Shown here piece after piece: positions 48,154 through 57,675 of a DNA stretch of 64,000 bases (positions are counted from its first letter, which is position 1; each line of letters starts with the position of its first letter). A program made the position numbers and the translations under genes. The notes under the pieces are model-generated. The model was not told where the DNA came from. It worked only from the letters and a program-made list of their open reading frames with translations, and did not search any database. Location of the stretch: NCBI GenBank assembly GCA_002787235.1, contig PCWG01000035.1:1-64000 (forward strand), given 5' to 3'. The DNA is from Nitrospinae bacterium CG11_big_fil_rev_8_21_14_0_20_45_15 (GTDB lineage: Bacteria; Nitrospinota; Nitrospinia; Nitrospinales; VA-1).

Positions 48154-48858
48154 TTAGGGGCTGAACATATAGCCTTTTTCTCGGATGGTAAGAATACGGC
48201 GTGGTTTTTGTGGGTTTTTTTCGAAATACTTTCTCAATTTGGCAATGAAATTGTCCACCGTCCGTGTCTCGGTTTTGGGATCATAGCCCCACACACGTTC
48301 GAGCAATTCCTCCCGAGCCACAACCTCCCCTTTATTGGAAACCAATAGTTTCATGACCATTGTTTCCTTGGCCGTCAGAAAAAATTCGCCATCTTTCCCA
48401 CGCGCCCGCCCTGCCCCGAAATTGATCCACATATCGTCGAAATGGAAAATTTCCTGGTCGTGCACCGGCTCCTTGTACCATTCCAAACGACGAAGGATGC
48501 CCTTGACACGCAACAAAAGTTCAGGAAGATGGAAGGGTTTTGTCATATAGTCATCCGCCCCTGCTTCCAGACCCTGCTCGCGATCTTCATCGGTAGACTT
48601 GGCGGACAACATCAGAATAGGAAATCGTATGTTCGTTTTGCGAATGCGTTTGGCAACTTCCATGCCACCAACTTTTGGAAGCATGAGGTCTAGAATCACC
48701 AGATCAAAATCTTCTTTGGCCAGAAGATCCAAAGCTTCCTGACCATCTCCTGCAAGAGCGGTCACATAACCTTCCTGCTCAAGATTGAATTTAAGGCCTC
48801 GCGCCAAATGCGTTTCGTCTTCGACCAAAAGAATGCGCTTTCCCTGAGTTGTGTTCAA
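48154..48858 (-). CDS. OmpR/PhoB-type response regulator
   Basis: 234 residues from a TTG at 48858, chosen because GGAG precedes it at a normal distance and the receiver domain starts at once (KRILLVEDE); ATG 48924 would add 22 residues that do not fit the family. Acidic pocket E13/D14, phosphoacceptor D57 (LVILDLMLP), and a C-terminal winged-helix DNA-binding domain (about 135-234, with ETRTVDNFIAKLRKYFE). No sensor kinase is adjacent, so it is an orphan here. Confidence 0.9.
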   Translation of the reverse strand: MNTTQGKRILLVEDETHLARGLKFNLEQEGYVTALAGDGQEALDLLAKEDFDLVILDLMLPKVGGMEVAKRIRKTNIRFPILMLSAKSTDEDREQGLEAGADDYMTKPFHLPELLLRVKGILRRLEWYKEPVHDQEIFHFDDMWINFGAGRARGKDGEFFLTAKETMVMKLLVSNKGEVVAREELLERVWGYDPKTETRTVDNFIAKLRKYFEKNPQKPRRILTIREKGYMFSP

Positions 48859-48924
48859 AATCGGATCACTCCTTCGACTCCGGGGCAACCGCCCCGCCAA
48901 CTGCTGATTAAAAAATGTTTCCAA

Positions 48925-49313
48925 AATTTCGAGGTATCAAACTAAAATCCTCCCAGCACACTCACACTCAATGGCCGATAACACCTGACCCTCAGGCAAA
49001 ATCAAGCCTCTAGCGCGATCGGTAAACAGTTTATTGCTACCTATCAATCGATCTATGATCTCAAATGATTTTATAAAATCACCTAAGATTCTACTCCCAT
49101 TAAAACTTTTTCCCAAATGTCTTTTAAGCTTGATCTGCACAGACTTAAGGATATTCCAAAAGGGTTGAAATAACGCCGATCCGGAAAAACCAAGCACCGT
49201 TTTTTAATGGCAGGAAAGAATACCCTATCTGACAAGTAAGAGGCAGGCGAATGCTGGACTGGATCAAGATGGTTGATATTGCTCGAATTGTTTTATTAAA
49301 AGGTTACAACTTA
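48925..49313. other. Intergenic region with a doubtful small ORF
   Basis: About 390 bases between the response regulator and the M28 peptidase. It contains a minus-strand frame of 86 codons (48937-49197, GTG start immediately after an in-frame stop) with no clear ribosome site and no recognised domain; its composition is not impossible for a protein. I see no terminator, repeat or RNA gene. Confidence 0.35.
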
Positions 49314-50315
49314 TTACTGCGTCTCCAGCCATTCTGTGACGACAAAAAAAACAGCAGCCAAACTTTCTTCAGAGCATTTGTCCAGAGTATCGCTGAGCTT
49401 ATGCCAGTCGGGGTAATCCATATCGATCAAAACGGCAGAAGGAATACCTATTTTTAAGAAGGGATAATGATCGTCATAAATCGAATATTTGCTCCTATCT
49501 TTGAATTGCGATATGTCGTTGCGTTTGGCAATGGAAAAAAGGGATTCCACCATGTCCGGAGCGGATTTAAGAGAATAGTTTTCCTTGAAAATTTCCAGAT
49601 GGCTATCCGCAAGCATGTCCAAAATCAGGACACCACGGGGAGTCCCTTCTCCGCCTCGGCCCTGAATTGTGGTAGCCATGTGAATGGAGCCCAGCAACAT
49701 CTGCCCCGATTTTAGCATTCCATAATCTTCACCGTCAAAAAACACAAGATGAACCGGCTGTCGGGGAGGGTGCGATTTCAACCACTCGGCCAATCCCAAC
49801 AATAAAGCCGTTCCCGATCCCCCATCATTGGCTCCTAAAATGGGTTGCTTTGCCCTATCGGGATTGCTTTCCTCATCCGCAAAAGGCCGGGTGTCGTAAT
49901 GCGCGCCGATCAACAAAGGTTTTCCCCCCGGCTCTGAACCATTGAATTTTAAAATCAGATTTTGGAATTTGCCTTCGTTTCCACGGAGCGATTCAATGGG
50001 ATAAAATGACTGGGATTCCACTTCATCGGCATACTTCAATCCGGTATCCTGAATCAGCTGGATGGTTTTTTTGTAACCCTCACTGCCCAAATACCGGGGG
50101 CCAAAATCGCATAAGACTTTCAGGTAATCCCAAACAATTCGGGAATACGGTCGGAACTCTGGTTGGCTGAAATCATTGGCCAACCCCAGACGGGGGGAAC
50201 TCCAACTGATGCAGATAAATAGAAGTATTATCAGGGAAGTAAAATGAAGCGGTATCTGCTTCAAAAGGAGGGATAAATCAAACGGTGGGCAACGATGTCC
50301 CCGGATGATCATCAA
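49314..50315 (-). CDS. M28-family peptidase / glutaminyl cyclase-like protein
   Basis: 333 residues with an N-terminal signal or anchor (about 24-48). Zinc ligands of the M28 fold are visible: H in [10 protein letters not shown] in [13 protein letters not shown] in FFDGEDYG, D in LDMLADSH and a late His near [11 protein letters not shown]. The [10 protein letters not shown] start and the absence of extra peptidase domains are typical of secreted glutaminyl-peptide cyclotransferases, which form N-terminal pyroglutamate; an aminopeptidase is the alternative. The start overlaps the Nudix stop by four bases. Confidence 0.85.
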   Translation of the reverse strand: MMIIRGHRCPPFDLSLLLKQIPLHFTSLIILLFICISWSSPRLGLANDFSQPEFRPYSRIVWDYLKVLCDFGPRYLGSEGYKKTIQLIQDTGLKYADEVESQSFYPIESLRGNEGKFQNLILKFNGSEPGGKPLLIGAHYDTRPFADEESNPDRAKQPILGANDGGSGTALLLGLAEWLKSHPPRQPVHLVFFDGEDYGMLKSGQMLLGSIHMATTIQGRGGEGTPRGVLILDMLADSHLEIFKENYSLKSAPDMVESLFSIAKRNDISQFKDRSKYSIYDDHYPFLKIGIPSAVLIDMDYPDWHKLSDTLDKCSEESLAAVFFVVTEWLETQ

Positions 50316-50725
50316 TATTTATTCTTATTTTCGATAAACTGAAAATAATCATTAAGAATTTTTGCGTGATCAAAAACCAGAGGATCGGGCAAAGTGTCCC
50401 GAGTGAAAATACCGATTTCCTTTGCATCTGTTCCGGGATTGGGTGCACCTTTAGCTCTCCCAATAAATACCGTAGAGATATTATGCTGGCGGAAATCCCG
50501 ATGCGGGTCAGAATAAGTTCTCAACTGGCCCACAAGCTCCACATCCAACGCGGTCTCCTGTTTCGCCTCACGCACTGCGGCGGTCTCCAGAGATTCGCCG
50601 TAATCGACATACCCTCCGGGTATAGCCCATCCGTGGGGCTCATTGAATCTTTTAATGAGAATAATTCCCTTGTCCTCAAATTCAATGATAACGTCAACTG
50701 TTGGAATCGGGTTTTTATATTTCAC
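50312..50725 (-). CDS. Nudix hydrolase
   Basis: 137 residues with a Nudix box at about residues 38-60: [20 protein letters not shown] then ETAL. The key G, first E and RE are present, but the usual REUxEE reads REAKQE, so one Glu is Gln, and the final Gly is Ala; activity is likely but perhaps altered. Family members hydrolyse nucleoside diphosphate derivatives such as ADP-ribose or oxidised nucleotides. Translationally coupled to the M28 gene through a four-base overlap. Confidence 0.88.
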   Translation of the reverse strand: MKYKNPIPTVDVIIEFEDKGIILIKRFNEPHGWAIPGGYVDYGESLETAAVREAKQETALDVELVGQLRTYSDPHRDFRQHNISTVFIGRAKGAPNPGTDAKEIGIFTRDTLPDPLVFDHAKILNDYFQFIENKNKY

Positions 50726-50911
50726 GACTTTTTATCCTGCTCCAGTTTCGAAAGATTTAAATCATACCCCTATGATATTCAAAATTTTTGTAAAATCAAT
50801 CTCTTTGAGCCATAATAGATTAATTTTTCGCATTCAGAATTCTTGACACACCCCTGTTTTCGCAGTATCTTGAATCTTGTGAACTATAGGAATTTTTTTT
50901 AGCTTAGAGAC

Positions 50912-50938
50912 TAAAGTTTGACCGGTCCCTTCCGATAA
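50912..50938 (+). promoter_or_regulatory. Sigma-28 (FliA) type promoter of flgM
   Basis: TAAAGTTT at 50912-50919 and CCGATAA at 50932-50938, separated by 12 bases. This differs from the enterobacterial consensus TAAAGTTT-N11-GCCGATAA at a single position. It lies 88 bases before the flgM start, leaving a leader of about 80 bases. Class 3 flagellar control of flgM is typical. Confidence 0.82.
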
Positions 50939-51026
50939 AGAGGTAAATCTAATAGGTGAAAAGAAACTCACCTGTTCGGAAAAATTAAAATACTAAAAAC
51001 TTTCCTTATATTTAGCAGGTAGCGAA

Positions 51027-51335
51027 ATGGAAATCCCAGGAAACGACTTCAGAATAAAAAGCAAGGCCATTCAGGATCGGGCTCGAGTAGATTCGAAAGC
51101 CCCGGCAACGAAGGCTGATTCGACTTCCCCAACCGTCTCAACCTCCAGCACCGTGAATGTTTCGTCCTTTGCTAAAGATGTTCAAAAAGCACACTCAGCT
51201 GTCAATTCAGCTTCAGACATTCGTGTCGATAAAGTTGAGAAGATAAAACAACAAATAGCGAATGGCACCTATCACGTTGACAGTCAGGATTTGGCAGAAT
51301 CGGTTTTGCGAGACATCATTGGCGAAGCAGGTTAA
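51027..51335 (+). CDS. flgM: Anti-sigma-28 factor FlgM
   Basis: 102 residues. The N-terminal half is Ser/Thr/Ala-rich and looks disordered; the C-terminal part VDKVEKIKQQIANGTYHVD, then DLAESVLRDII, is the conserved sigma-28-binding helix region of FlgM. It holds FliA inactive until the flagellar hook is complete and is then exported. No flagellar genes are near, so this is a detached member of the flagellar regulon. It is preceded by a matching sigma-28 promoter, which implies negative feedback. Confidence 0.88.
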   Translation: MEIPGNDFRIKSKAIQDRARVDSKAPATKADSTSPTVSTSSTVNVSSFAKDVQKAHSAVNSASDIRVDKVEKIKQQIANGTYHVDSQDLAESVLRDIIGEAG

Positions 51336-51803
51336 ACCATCGTCATTGAGTGAGTGCTTCCTCAATCGTTCGCTTTATTTGTTCGTGAGTTGCTAGTTAG
51401 CCCCAATTAATTAGCAACTCAATTCGTTACTTGATATTGTTGGCAGTCTGGCTACTTTCAAAATCCCCTCCTTAGTTATTTCTTCCATAAAAAAAACAGC
51501 TTTCCAAATCTGTCCTAATTCTGTAATAAAATTCTACTCCGCAGAAAGAATCAGGTAAAACTGAGCCTTTCTCGGGCAAGAATCGCTTGGAATCGAAAAC
51601 AAAAAAGAATTTTTATATAAAATGGAAGCTATATGAACTATCTTTAAAATTCATAGAAGTATTTTATATAGTAGATATCTTCAGCATTCTCAGCTTTAAT
51701 CTCTCATCCCAACAAACTTTGAGAAACAAAATGCGACTTTACTTACGGTGTGCGCGATTTTCAGTGGACAATTGCCGGGGGATTTTTTTAACTAAAGCCT
51801 GTT
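51336..51803 (+). other. Intergenic region with terminator-like hairpin
   Basis: 468 bases between flgM and the histidine kinase. A 12-bp hairpin (51387-51398 and 51409-51420, one G-T pair, 10-base loop) follows flgM by about 50 bases; it lacks a clean T tract, so termination is only likely. The rest is AT-rich and should contain the kinase promoter. A 77-codon frame at 51587-51820 overlaps the kinase start and is not convincing. Confidence 0.5.
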
Positions 51804-54002
51804 ATGTCAAATTCATCTGAAAAATTTCAATTTGCAAAACCAAACTCACTTTGGCAAAACCACCGAGAAAAATTAGCCTGGTTCATTTTAATTTTAGATC
51901 TCATTCTCACTGTGGTGTTTTGGAATTCTGTCAATAACGCCATTTACCATGAAGCCGAGACAAGATTTTCGTTTAGGGTAGATTCGATCCGTTCTGCTAT
52001 CAAAGATCGGATGATGACTTATGAGCAAGTGTTACGTAGCGGGGTGGGTTTGTTTAAGGCCTCGGACAAAGTATTACGAAGTGAATGGGAAATTTTTGTA
52101 AATGATTTAATGATTGAAAAAAGATACCCCGGAATCCAGGGAATCGGCTTCTCTCTCAAAATCGATCCCAAAGACAAAGAAGAACATGTCCTGGCAATCA
52201 GGCAAGAAGGTTTTCCCGATTACAATATAAAACCAGAAGGAGAACGAGAGGAATACACCTCTATCATTTATCTGGAACCCTTTACAATTCGCAATCGCCA
52301 GGCTTTTGGATACGACATGTTTTCCGAAAGTGTTCGCAGAAAGGCTATGCAAACAGCGCGAGATACGGGAGATACGGCTATCTCTGGCAAAGTAACGCTG
52401 GTTCAAGAGATTGATGACGATGTGCAAAGTGGTTTTTTGGTTTACCTGCCCCTTTATAAAAAAAATATGCCTCTGGATACTATTGAAGAGCGTCGCAGGG
52501 CACTTCAAGGTTATGTGTACAGTCCTTTTAGAGCCAAAAACCTCATGCGTGGAATTCTAGGCCCAAAAGCAGAGGATGTAAATTTTGAATTGTACGATGG
52601 GGATAAAATGGAGGAATCCACCTTGATGTACAATACTCGCGAGAGTATAGACATCAAGGTTGATTTACAGGATTATTCCCCTCTATTTGAAAAAACATTA
52701 TCCTTGAATCTTTACGGTCATCGTTGGTCTCTCCGATTTACTTCTCGTCCTGCCTTTGAAACAACCATCAACACTCATCAGTCAAATTTTGTCCTGATAT
52801 TGGGTGGCATATTTAGCTTGCTGTGTTTCGCAGTAATTCATGGAGCTTTCACAACCCGAAGAGAAGCCATTCAAACGGCAAAAGCGTTGTTCGATAAACT
52901 GAAAAAGACTGAGGAAAGACTGAGCTTTGCGTTAGACGGAACCAACGGTGGATTTTGGGATTGGAATATTAAAAAGAAAGAAATTTTTTTTAGTCCTCAG
53001 TGGTCCACTGTACTAGGATTTGAACCCAATGACTCCTCTCCTAATGCACGATCTTGGGAAGAACTGGTACATCCTGATGACACACCCTCGTTAAATAAAC
53101 TCCACACCGAACACTTAAAAGGTGAGACTCCTTTTTATGAAATAGAATATAGGATTAGAACGAAATCAGGAAACTATGTTTGGGTGCAGGACCGAGGAAA
53201 AGTGGTCGCCCGGAATGAGGATGGCGAACCGGTTAGAGTTTATGGATTGCAGACCAATATATCCAAGCGCAAGCAGGTTGAGGATAAGATCAAGATCGCT
53301 CAAAAACAAGTATTGGCTTCTCATAAACTGGCGGCAATTGGAGAGTTGTCAGCCGGAGTCTGCCATGAGGTTTTAAATCCCGTCAATATAATTTCGGTTC
53401 TCGCTCAGATGCTACAGAGAAAGAACAAACAAGATCCCCAAATACAGCAATTCTGTTTCAAAATTGACAACGAAATAGAGCGGATAAAAAAAATTATGGG
53501 TGGGTTGTTGGAATTTTCCCGCAAAGGCAATGCAAAACTTGAAAAAGGAACCTTAAGGGAGGAGATTGAAAAAGTGTTGTCCATAGTGGAGGAAGAATTT
53601 AAATTGGACAATATTATAATCGTCAGGGATTGGTGTGGCAAAAAAGTCAAAATTAATTACGACTCAGATAGAATGAGGCAGGTATACTTGAATCTTTTGA
53701 ATAATTCTAAATATGCCATGCCAAATGGCGGCACGATAACCGTTGGCTGTTCCACGATAACAAAACATGGTAAAGAAGAATACCATCAGTTCAAGTTTAG
53801 CGATTCCGGTACGGGTATGAGCGATGAAGTCGAGTTAAAGGCTTTCGATCCGTTTTTCACTACGAAACCTCAAGGTGAGGGAACCGGTATGGGGCTATCA
53901 GTAGTCCATGGAATCATTGAAGAACATGGTGGAGAAATTTTTTTAACAAGCACCAAAGGTGAAGGCACAACAATTCTGATCAATTTGCCTGTTGCCGATT
54001 AA
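51804..54002 (+). CDS. CHASE-PAS sensor histidine kinase
   Basis: 732 residues. Membrane helix 1 (about 24-45), a periplasmic CHASE domain (about 70-290, with IQGIGFSLKI and EPFTIRNRQAFGYDMFSE), helix 2 (about 326-348), a PAS fold with PAC-type end (about 370-490, GGFWDWNIKKKEIFFSP), a HisKA domain with phosphoacceptor H521 (GVCHEVLNP) and a HATPase domain (NLLNNSKYAMPNGG; DSGTGM; GTGMGLSVVHGI). CHASE domains sense small extracellular ligands. The receiver protein 90 bases downstream is its likely partner. Confidence 0.94.
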   Translation: MSNSSEKFQFAKPNSLWQNHREKLAWFILILDLILTVVFWNSVNNAIYHEAETRFSFRVDSIRSAIKDRMMTYEQVLRSGVGLFKASDKVLRSEWEIFVNDLMIEKRYPGIQGIGFSLKIDPKDKEEHVLAIRQEGFPDYNIKPEGEREEYTSIIYLEPFTIRNRQAFGYDMFSESVRRKAMQTARDTGDTAISGKVTLVQEIDDDVQSGFLVYLPLYKKNMPLDTIEERRRALQGYVYSPFRAKNLMRGILGPKAEDVNFELYDGDKMEESTLMYNTRESIDIKVDLQDYSPLFEKTLSLNLYGHRWSLRFTSRPAFETTINTHQSNFVLILGGIFSLLCFAVIHGAFTTRREAIQTAKALFDKLKKTEERLSFALDGTNGGFWDWNIKKKEIFFSPQWSTVLGFEPNDSSPNARSWEELVHPDDTPSLNKLHTEHLKGETPFYEIEYRIRTKSGNYVWVQDRGKVVARNEDGEPVRVYGLQTNISKRKQVEDKIKIAQKQVLASHKLAAIGELSAGVCHEVLNPVNIISVLAQMLQRKNKQDPQIQQFCFKIDNEIERIKKIMGGLLEFSRKGNAKLEKGTLREEIEKVLSIVEEEFKLDNIIIVRDWCGKKVKINYDSDRMRQVYLNLLNNSKYAMPNGGTITVGCSTITKHGKEEYHQFKFSDSGTGMSDEVELKAFDPFFTTKPQGEGTGMGLSVVHGIIEEHGGEIFLTSTKGEGTTILINLPVAD

Positions 54003-54091
54003 AAAACAAAAGTCTGCGTCATCTTTTATTTCCAACTGTGTTTTGACTGGTATTAGAAATTAAATAGTTATCATCACCTTTTATAACTAAA

Positions 54092-54469
54092 ATGCAATCA
54101 AACATCCCGAAAAAAATATTAATCATAGATGATGAAAAGGAACTCTGCTCTATTCTGACGGAATTTTTTTCGACAGAGGGATTTGTAGTAGAGGTGGCTC
54201 ATAATGGAATAGAAGGCCTGTCCCAAGTAGAAAAATTCGCACCTGATGTCATTTTACTAGATATTAAAATGCCTCAGATGAGAGGCGATGAGTGTTTGGC
54301 TAAGATAGTAAAAATTACGACTTCACCCATCATTATCGTTTCAGGATCACTCAGTGAAAAAAGAAAAGAGTATTGCATGGTCTCAGGTGCATATGAATTT
54401 ATTTCCAAACCGATCAACCTGGATTTTGTTCTAGAGAAGGTACACTCAGCCCTGAAAAATAAGTGCTAG
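54092..54469 (+). CDS. Single-domain response regulator (CheY-like)
   Basis: 125 residues forming only a receiver domain: acidic pair D13/D14 (LIIDDEKEL), phosphoacceptor D57 (VILLDIKMP), Ser in PIIIVSGS and Lys in FISKPINLDF. No output domain, so it must act by binding another protein or as a phosphate relay. It follows the CHASE-PAS kinase closely in the same direction, which suggests a cognate pair. Confidence 0.93.
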   Translation: MQSNIPKKILIIDDEKELCSILTEFFSTEGFVVEVAHNGIEGLSQVEKFAPDVILLDIKMPQMRGDECLAKIVKITTSPIIIVSGSLSEKRKEYCMVSGAYEFISKPINLDFVLEKVHSALKNKC

Positions 54470-54658
54470 AAATTGATTCGTAAGGAGCTATCGATCTGAC
54501 TCTTTCTGGAAACCTTCAGTTCAGGGGAAACCATATAGCGAGTGTTGCAGAGACCGCTACCTATATCAATCAGAGAACAAATGATTGTTAAATCGCGACC
54601 AACGACCTGTTAAGAGGTTTACAGGGAGGCAACATCTAAACATTTGCTACTTAAAAAG

Positions 54659-54886
54659 CTAATTTCGCGTAGGAACAGACGCAGGAAGGGATTGCAGGAA
54701 CTCCGTCAATTTTAGAAGCAAGTTATTGACATCCATTCCGTGCATGAGAGCCCCATTTTCCAGAGTGTCAAAGTTCACGGCGAAACATTCGCCGCAACTC
54801 ATCTTCAAATCGCCAAAAAAGCGAATGGTTTCGGGGTGTGCGCTGATGATTGCGTTTATAGGAGTATCTTTATTGATGACAAGCAT
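54659..54886 (-). CDS. DUF1858-family small protein
   Basis: 75 residues with the DUF1858 layout: a hydrophobic start VINKDTPINAIISAHPETI, the Cys pair in MSCGECF (C-x2-C), and FDTLENGALMHGMDVNNLL. The domain is found alone or fused to hybrid-cluster and metabolic enzymes and may carry a redox disulfide or bind a cluster, but its function is not established. Single gene, divergent from rpmB. Confidence 0.8.
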   Translation of the reverse strand: MLVINKDTPINAIISAHPETIRFFGDLKMSCGECFAVNFDTLENGALMHGMDVNNLLLKLTEFLQSLPASVPTRN

Positions 54887-54977
54887 GAATTAGTCTCTTT
54901 ATTTTACTTGCCGTTAGTATCACCATATGCTAGCATTGAATCCATTCTGAAACAATGATTTTTTATTGGAGTTTGTG

Positions 54978-55169
54978 ATGTCAAAGAAGTGTGAAGTTTG
55001 CGATAAAGGGCCGATGTTTGGCAACAACGTCAGTCATGCAAATAACAAAACCCGCCGACGCTGGAATCCTAATTTGAGAAAAATCAAGGGTATAGTCAAG
55101 GGTGTCGTTAAGTCTATGAAAGTTTGTACCCGCTGTCTCAAAAAAGGAAAAGTAACAAAGGTTCTTTAA
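54978..55169 (+). CDS. rpmB: 50S ribosomal protein L28
   Basis: 63 residues from ATG 54978 preceded by TTGGAG; the frame is open four codons further upstream but the family begins MSKKCEVC. Cys pairs CEVC and CTRC form the zinc ribbon of the C+ type of L28. [20 protein letters not shown] is the rRNA-binding core. It is a small gene on its own between divergent DUF1858 and convergent rel. Confidence 0.95.
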   Translation: MSKKCEVCDKGPMFGNNVSHANNKTRRRWNPNLRKIKGIVKGVVKSMKVCTRCLKKGKVTKVL

Positions 55170-55216
55170 GTCGTTCCGGGTCGATATTCCCCTGGAACGT
55201 TAGGCCTGTCTCATTA

Positions 55217-55240
55217 AGGGGTCAAATCTTTATTTAATAC
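55217..55240 (+). repeat. Short dispersed repeat, copy 2
   Basis: Matches 22283-22306 at 22 of 24 positions (shared start aggggtcaaatct). It lies between rpmB and rel, with no transposase gene beside it. Confidence 0.5.
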
Positions 55241-55303
55241 ATAATTCGACATACTACGCCGTCGGGATTGCAACAGGACAGGTTTTTCCCCTGTCAATGG
55301 CAC

Positions 55304-57493
55304 CTAGCTTCTGTGCGCAGTCCCCGCATTGGCTTTGATTCGCTCGACGTGAATCACACCTGAAACGGCATTGATGGCCGACATGGTTTTGTCCAGTTGC
55401 CCTAAATCGGAAATTTCGATCAAGAAATCAAAATACGCTCGTTTGTTTGGCCCCTGCTTGATATTTGCTCGTGTGATATTGGTCATGCAATCAGCTACGG
55501 CTTGGGTGATTTCTGCAAGTTGGCCCGGCTTGTCCTCCGCTACGATACTGATACGCACTTCAAAACGAGTCTGCCCCTCTTCTCCCCACTCCACCGCCAC
55601 GAGACGTTCGGATTCTCCACCCAGATCTCTAACGCTGGGACAATCGATATGATGTACCGTCACACCTCTGGCACGTGTGATATAACCTGCGATGGGCTCG
55701 CCCAACACGGGATTACAACATTTTCCAATTCGCAAGTGAATATCTTCATTCAAGCACTTGACACGAATAGGACTGGCCGAGTTCTTATAGGGGCTGATCT
55801 CTTTTAGCTTAACCTGATGCAAACCTTCAATTCTACGAGCCTCCAGAACCTCGTGAGGCACCAACTTTTGAACGATTTGCAGGGGTGCTATTTTACCCAC
55901 GCCGACTCCTAGAAACAAGCCTTCCAGATTCATCACTCCGGCCCCTTGCAGAACTTCGCCCATGTGTTGCTCATTGATCAATAACGATGGGTCCATTCCA
56001 AATTCACAAATGACTTTTTCCAACAACTCGCGTCCCAATTTCAAACTGCGTTCTTTATCCATGGCATTGATGTAATGAGTGATCTTGCCTTTGGCCTTGG
56101 ACGTTTTTACGAAGGAAAGCCATTCCCGGCTTGGGGAGTTTTCCTTTGAAGATGTGATTTCAACCTGGTCTCCATTGCGTAATTTAATGCGAAGGGATAC
56201 TGGCTTTCCGTTGACCTTGGCGGAATGGCAGTGGTTACCGATATCTGTGTGGACGGCATAAGCAAAGTCCACCGGCGTAGCACCGCGCGGCAATGCAAGC
56301 ACTTCTCCCGCAGGGGTGAACGCATAGACTTCCGTCGAAAAGAGATCGATTTTAAATGCGTTCAAAAAATCTTTCGGATTTTTTATGTCTTTTTGGTTTT
56401 CAATCAGATGCCGTACCCAGTTCAATCGGGAATCCGTAGAACCTTCATTTTCATGCCCGATCTTCTCTTTGTATTGCCAATGCGCCGCAATGCCTTCCTC
56501 ACAAATTTTGTGCATCTCCTGCGTTCTTATTTGCACTTCGATACGCTCCCCTTCAGGGCCTATCACCGTTGTATGCAAGGATTGATACTGGTTTGGTTTT
56601 GGCATCGCAATATAATCTTTGAATCGCCCCGGAATCGGTTTCCACAAAGAGTGAATCAATCCTAAAACCGCGTAACAATCTCTCAGAGAGTTTGTTAAAA
56701 TACGAATACCAATCAGGTCGTAGATCTCTTCAAACGTAATGTTCTGTTCGACCATTTTTTTGTAAATGCTGTAATCTTGCTTGGTTCGACCTTGAATCAC
56801 TCCCTCAATACCGGACTCCTTCAACTCATCTTCGATGAGAACGCAAACCTTCTCGACATAGACGGACCTAAACTCTCTTCCACGTTCCATCTTCTCGCGT
56901 ATGAGAGCATAAGCTTCCGGGGCTACATGCGGCAAACAACCACTTTCCAATTCATTTTTTATCCAGCTGATTCCCAGGCGATGAGCAATGGGTGCATAGA
57001 TATCCAAAGTCTCACGCGCGATGCGGTAGCGGCTTGCTTCGGACAAAGAATCCAGCGTTTGAATATTATGAGCGCGATCTGCAAGCTTGATCAACACCAC
57101 TCTAATGTCTTTGGACATGGCCAGAATCATTTTTCGATAATTTTCCGCCTGACTTTCTTCTTTGCTTGAAAACTGAATCTTGCTGATTTTGGTAACGCCG
57201 TCTACAAGCTGACAGACCTCGTCCCCAAAACGCTCCATGATTTCTTCTTTAGTGGCAAGAGTGTCTTCTATGGTATCGTGCAGTAACCCTGCGGCAACGG
57301 ATTTCTCATCCATTCGCAAACGCGTGAGGTTCCAGGCGACTTCCACAGGATGAGAAAAGTACGCCTCTCCTGATTTACGACTCTGGTTCCTGTGAGCTTT
57401 CGCGGAATAAAAATACGCATCGAAAACCACATCTATTTCAGCGGTTGGATGATACGCCAAAATCGCATCAGCTATGTCATTCAGCTTTCTCAT
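55304..57493 (-). CDS. Bifunctional (p)ppGpp synthetase/hydrolase
   Basis: 729 residues, the length of long RSH proteins. The hydrolase domain has the intact HD pair H72-D73 (LLHDTIEDT); the synthetase domain (about 230-350) has RFKDYIAMPKPN, whose RxKD motif is typical of bifunctional Rel/SpoT enzymes; then TGS (about 390-450, VYAFTPAGEVLALPRGATPVDFA in part), a helical/zinc-finger part with CCNPV, and a C-terminal ACT domain. It sets the stringent-response alarmone level. It is probably the only long RSH enzyme, but that cannot be checked here. Confidence 0.95.
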   Translation of the reverse strand: MRKLNDIADAILAYHPTAEIDVVFDAYFYSAKAHRNQSRKSGEAYFSHPVEVAWNLTRLRMDEKSVAAGLLHDTIEDTLATKEEIMERFGDEVCQLVDGVTKISKIQFSSKEESQAENYRKMILAMSKDIRVVLIKLADRAHNIQTLDSLSEASRYRIARETLDIYAPIAHRLGISWIKNELESGCLPHVAPEAYALIREKMERGREFRSVYVEKVCVLIEDELKESGIEGVIQGRTKQDYSIYKKMVEQNITFEEIYDLIGIRILTNSLRDCYAVLGLIHSLWKPIPGRFKDYIAMPKPNQYQSLHTTVIGPEGERIEVQIRTQEMHKICEEGIAAHWQYKEKIGHENEGSTDSRLNWVRHLIENQKDIKNPKDFLNAFKIDLFSTEVYAFTPAGEVLALPRGATPVDFAYAVHTDIGNHCHSAKVNGKPVSLRIKLRNGDQVEITSSKENSPSREWLSFVKTSKAKGKITHYINAMDKERSLKLGRELLEKVICEFGMDPSLLINEQHMGEVLQGAGVMNLEGLFLGVGVGKIAPLQIVQKLVPHEVLEARRIEGLHQVKLKEISPYKNSASPIRVKCLNEDIHLRIGKCCNPVLGEPIAGYITRARGVTVHHIDCPSVRDLGGESERLVAVEWGEEGQTRFEVRISIVAEDKPGQLAEITQAVADCMTNITRANIKQGPNKRAYFDFLIEISDLGQLDKTMSAINAVSGVIHVERIKANAGTAHRS

Positions 57494-57675
57494 ATACCAT
57501 CTTCAGGCTCGAATTTAACAAGCCTAACAAGTGCTCTATTTTTTTGTTTTTTTTGCCTTTATGGCTATTAAAGGATACCTAGAAGCCGTATTTTTGTCAA
57601 ATATTGTTTCCATAAACAGGCCCTGTATAATTATCATACTAACCATTTCAGCCTATTTTAATTATACTCTTGTCC

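Noticed and set aside
48937-49197. 86-codon minus-strand frame between the response regulator and M28 gene
   Set aside because: GTG start directly after a stop, no ribosome site and no recognised domain; kept only as a remark on the intergenic region.
51587-51820. 77-codon frame before the histidine kinase
   Set aside because: It overlaps the kinase start, is dominated by AT-rich residues and lacks a ribosome site.
32346-54495. 15-base match aaggagctatcgatc near 32345 and 54482
   Set aside because: An exact 15-base match is expected by chance about once or twice in a window of this size, and one copy is inside a gene end.
55270-55295. Small hairpin acagg/cctgt between rpmB and rel
   Set aside because: Only five to six pairs and no T tract on either strand, so a terminator call is not supported.
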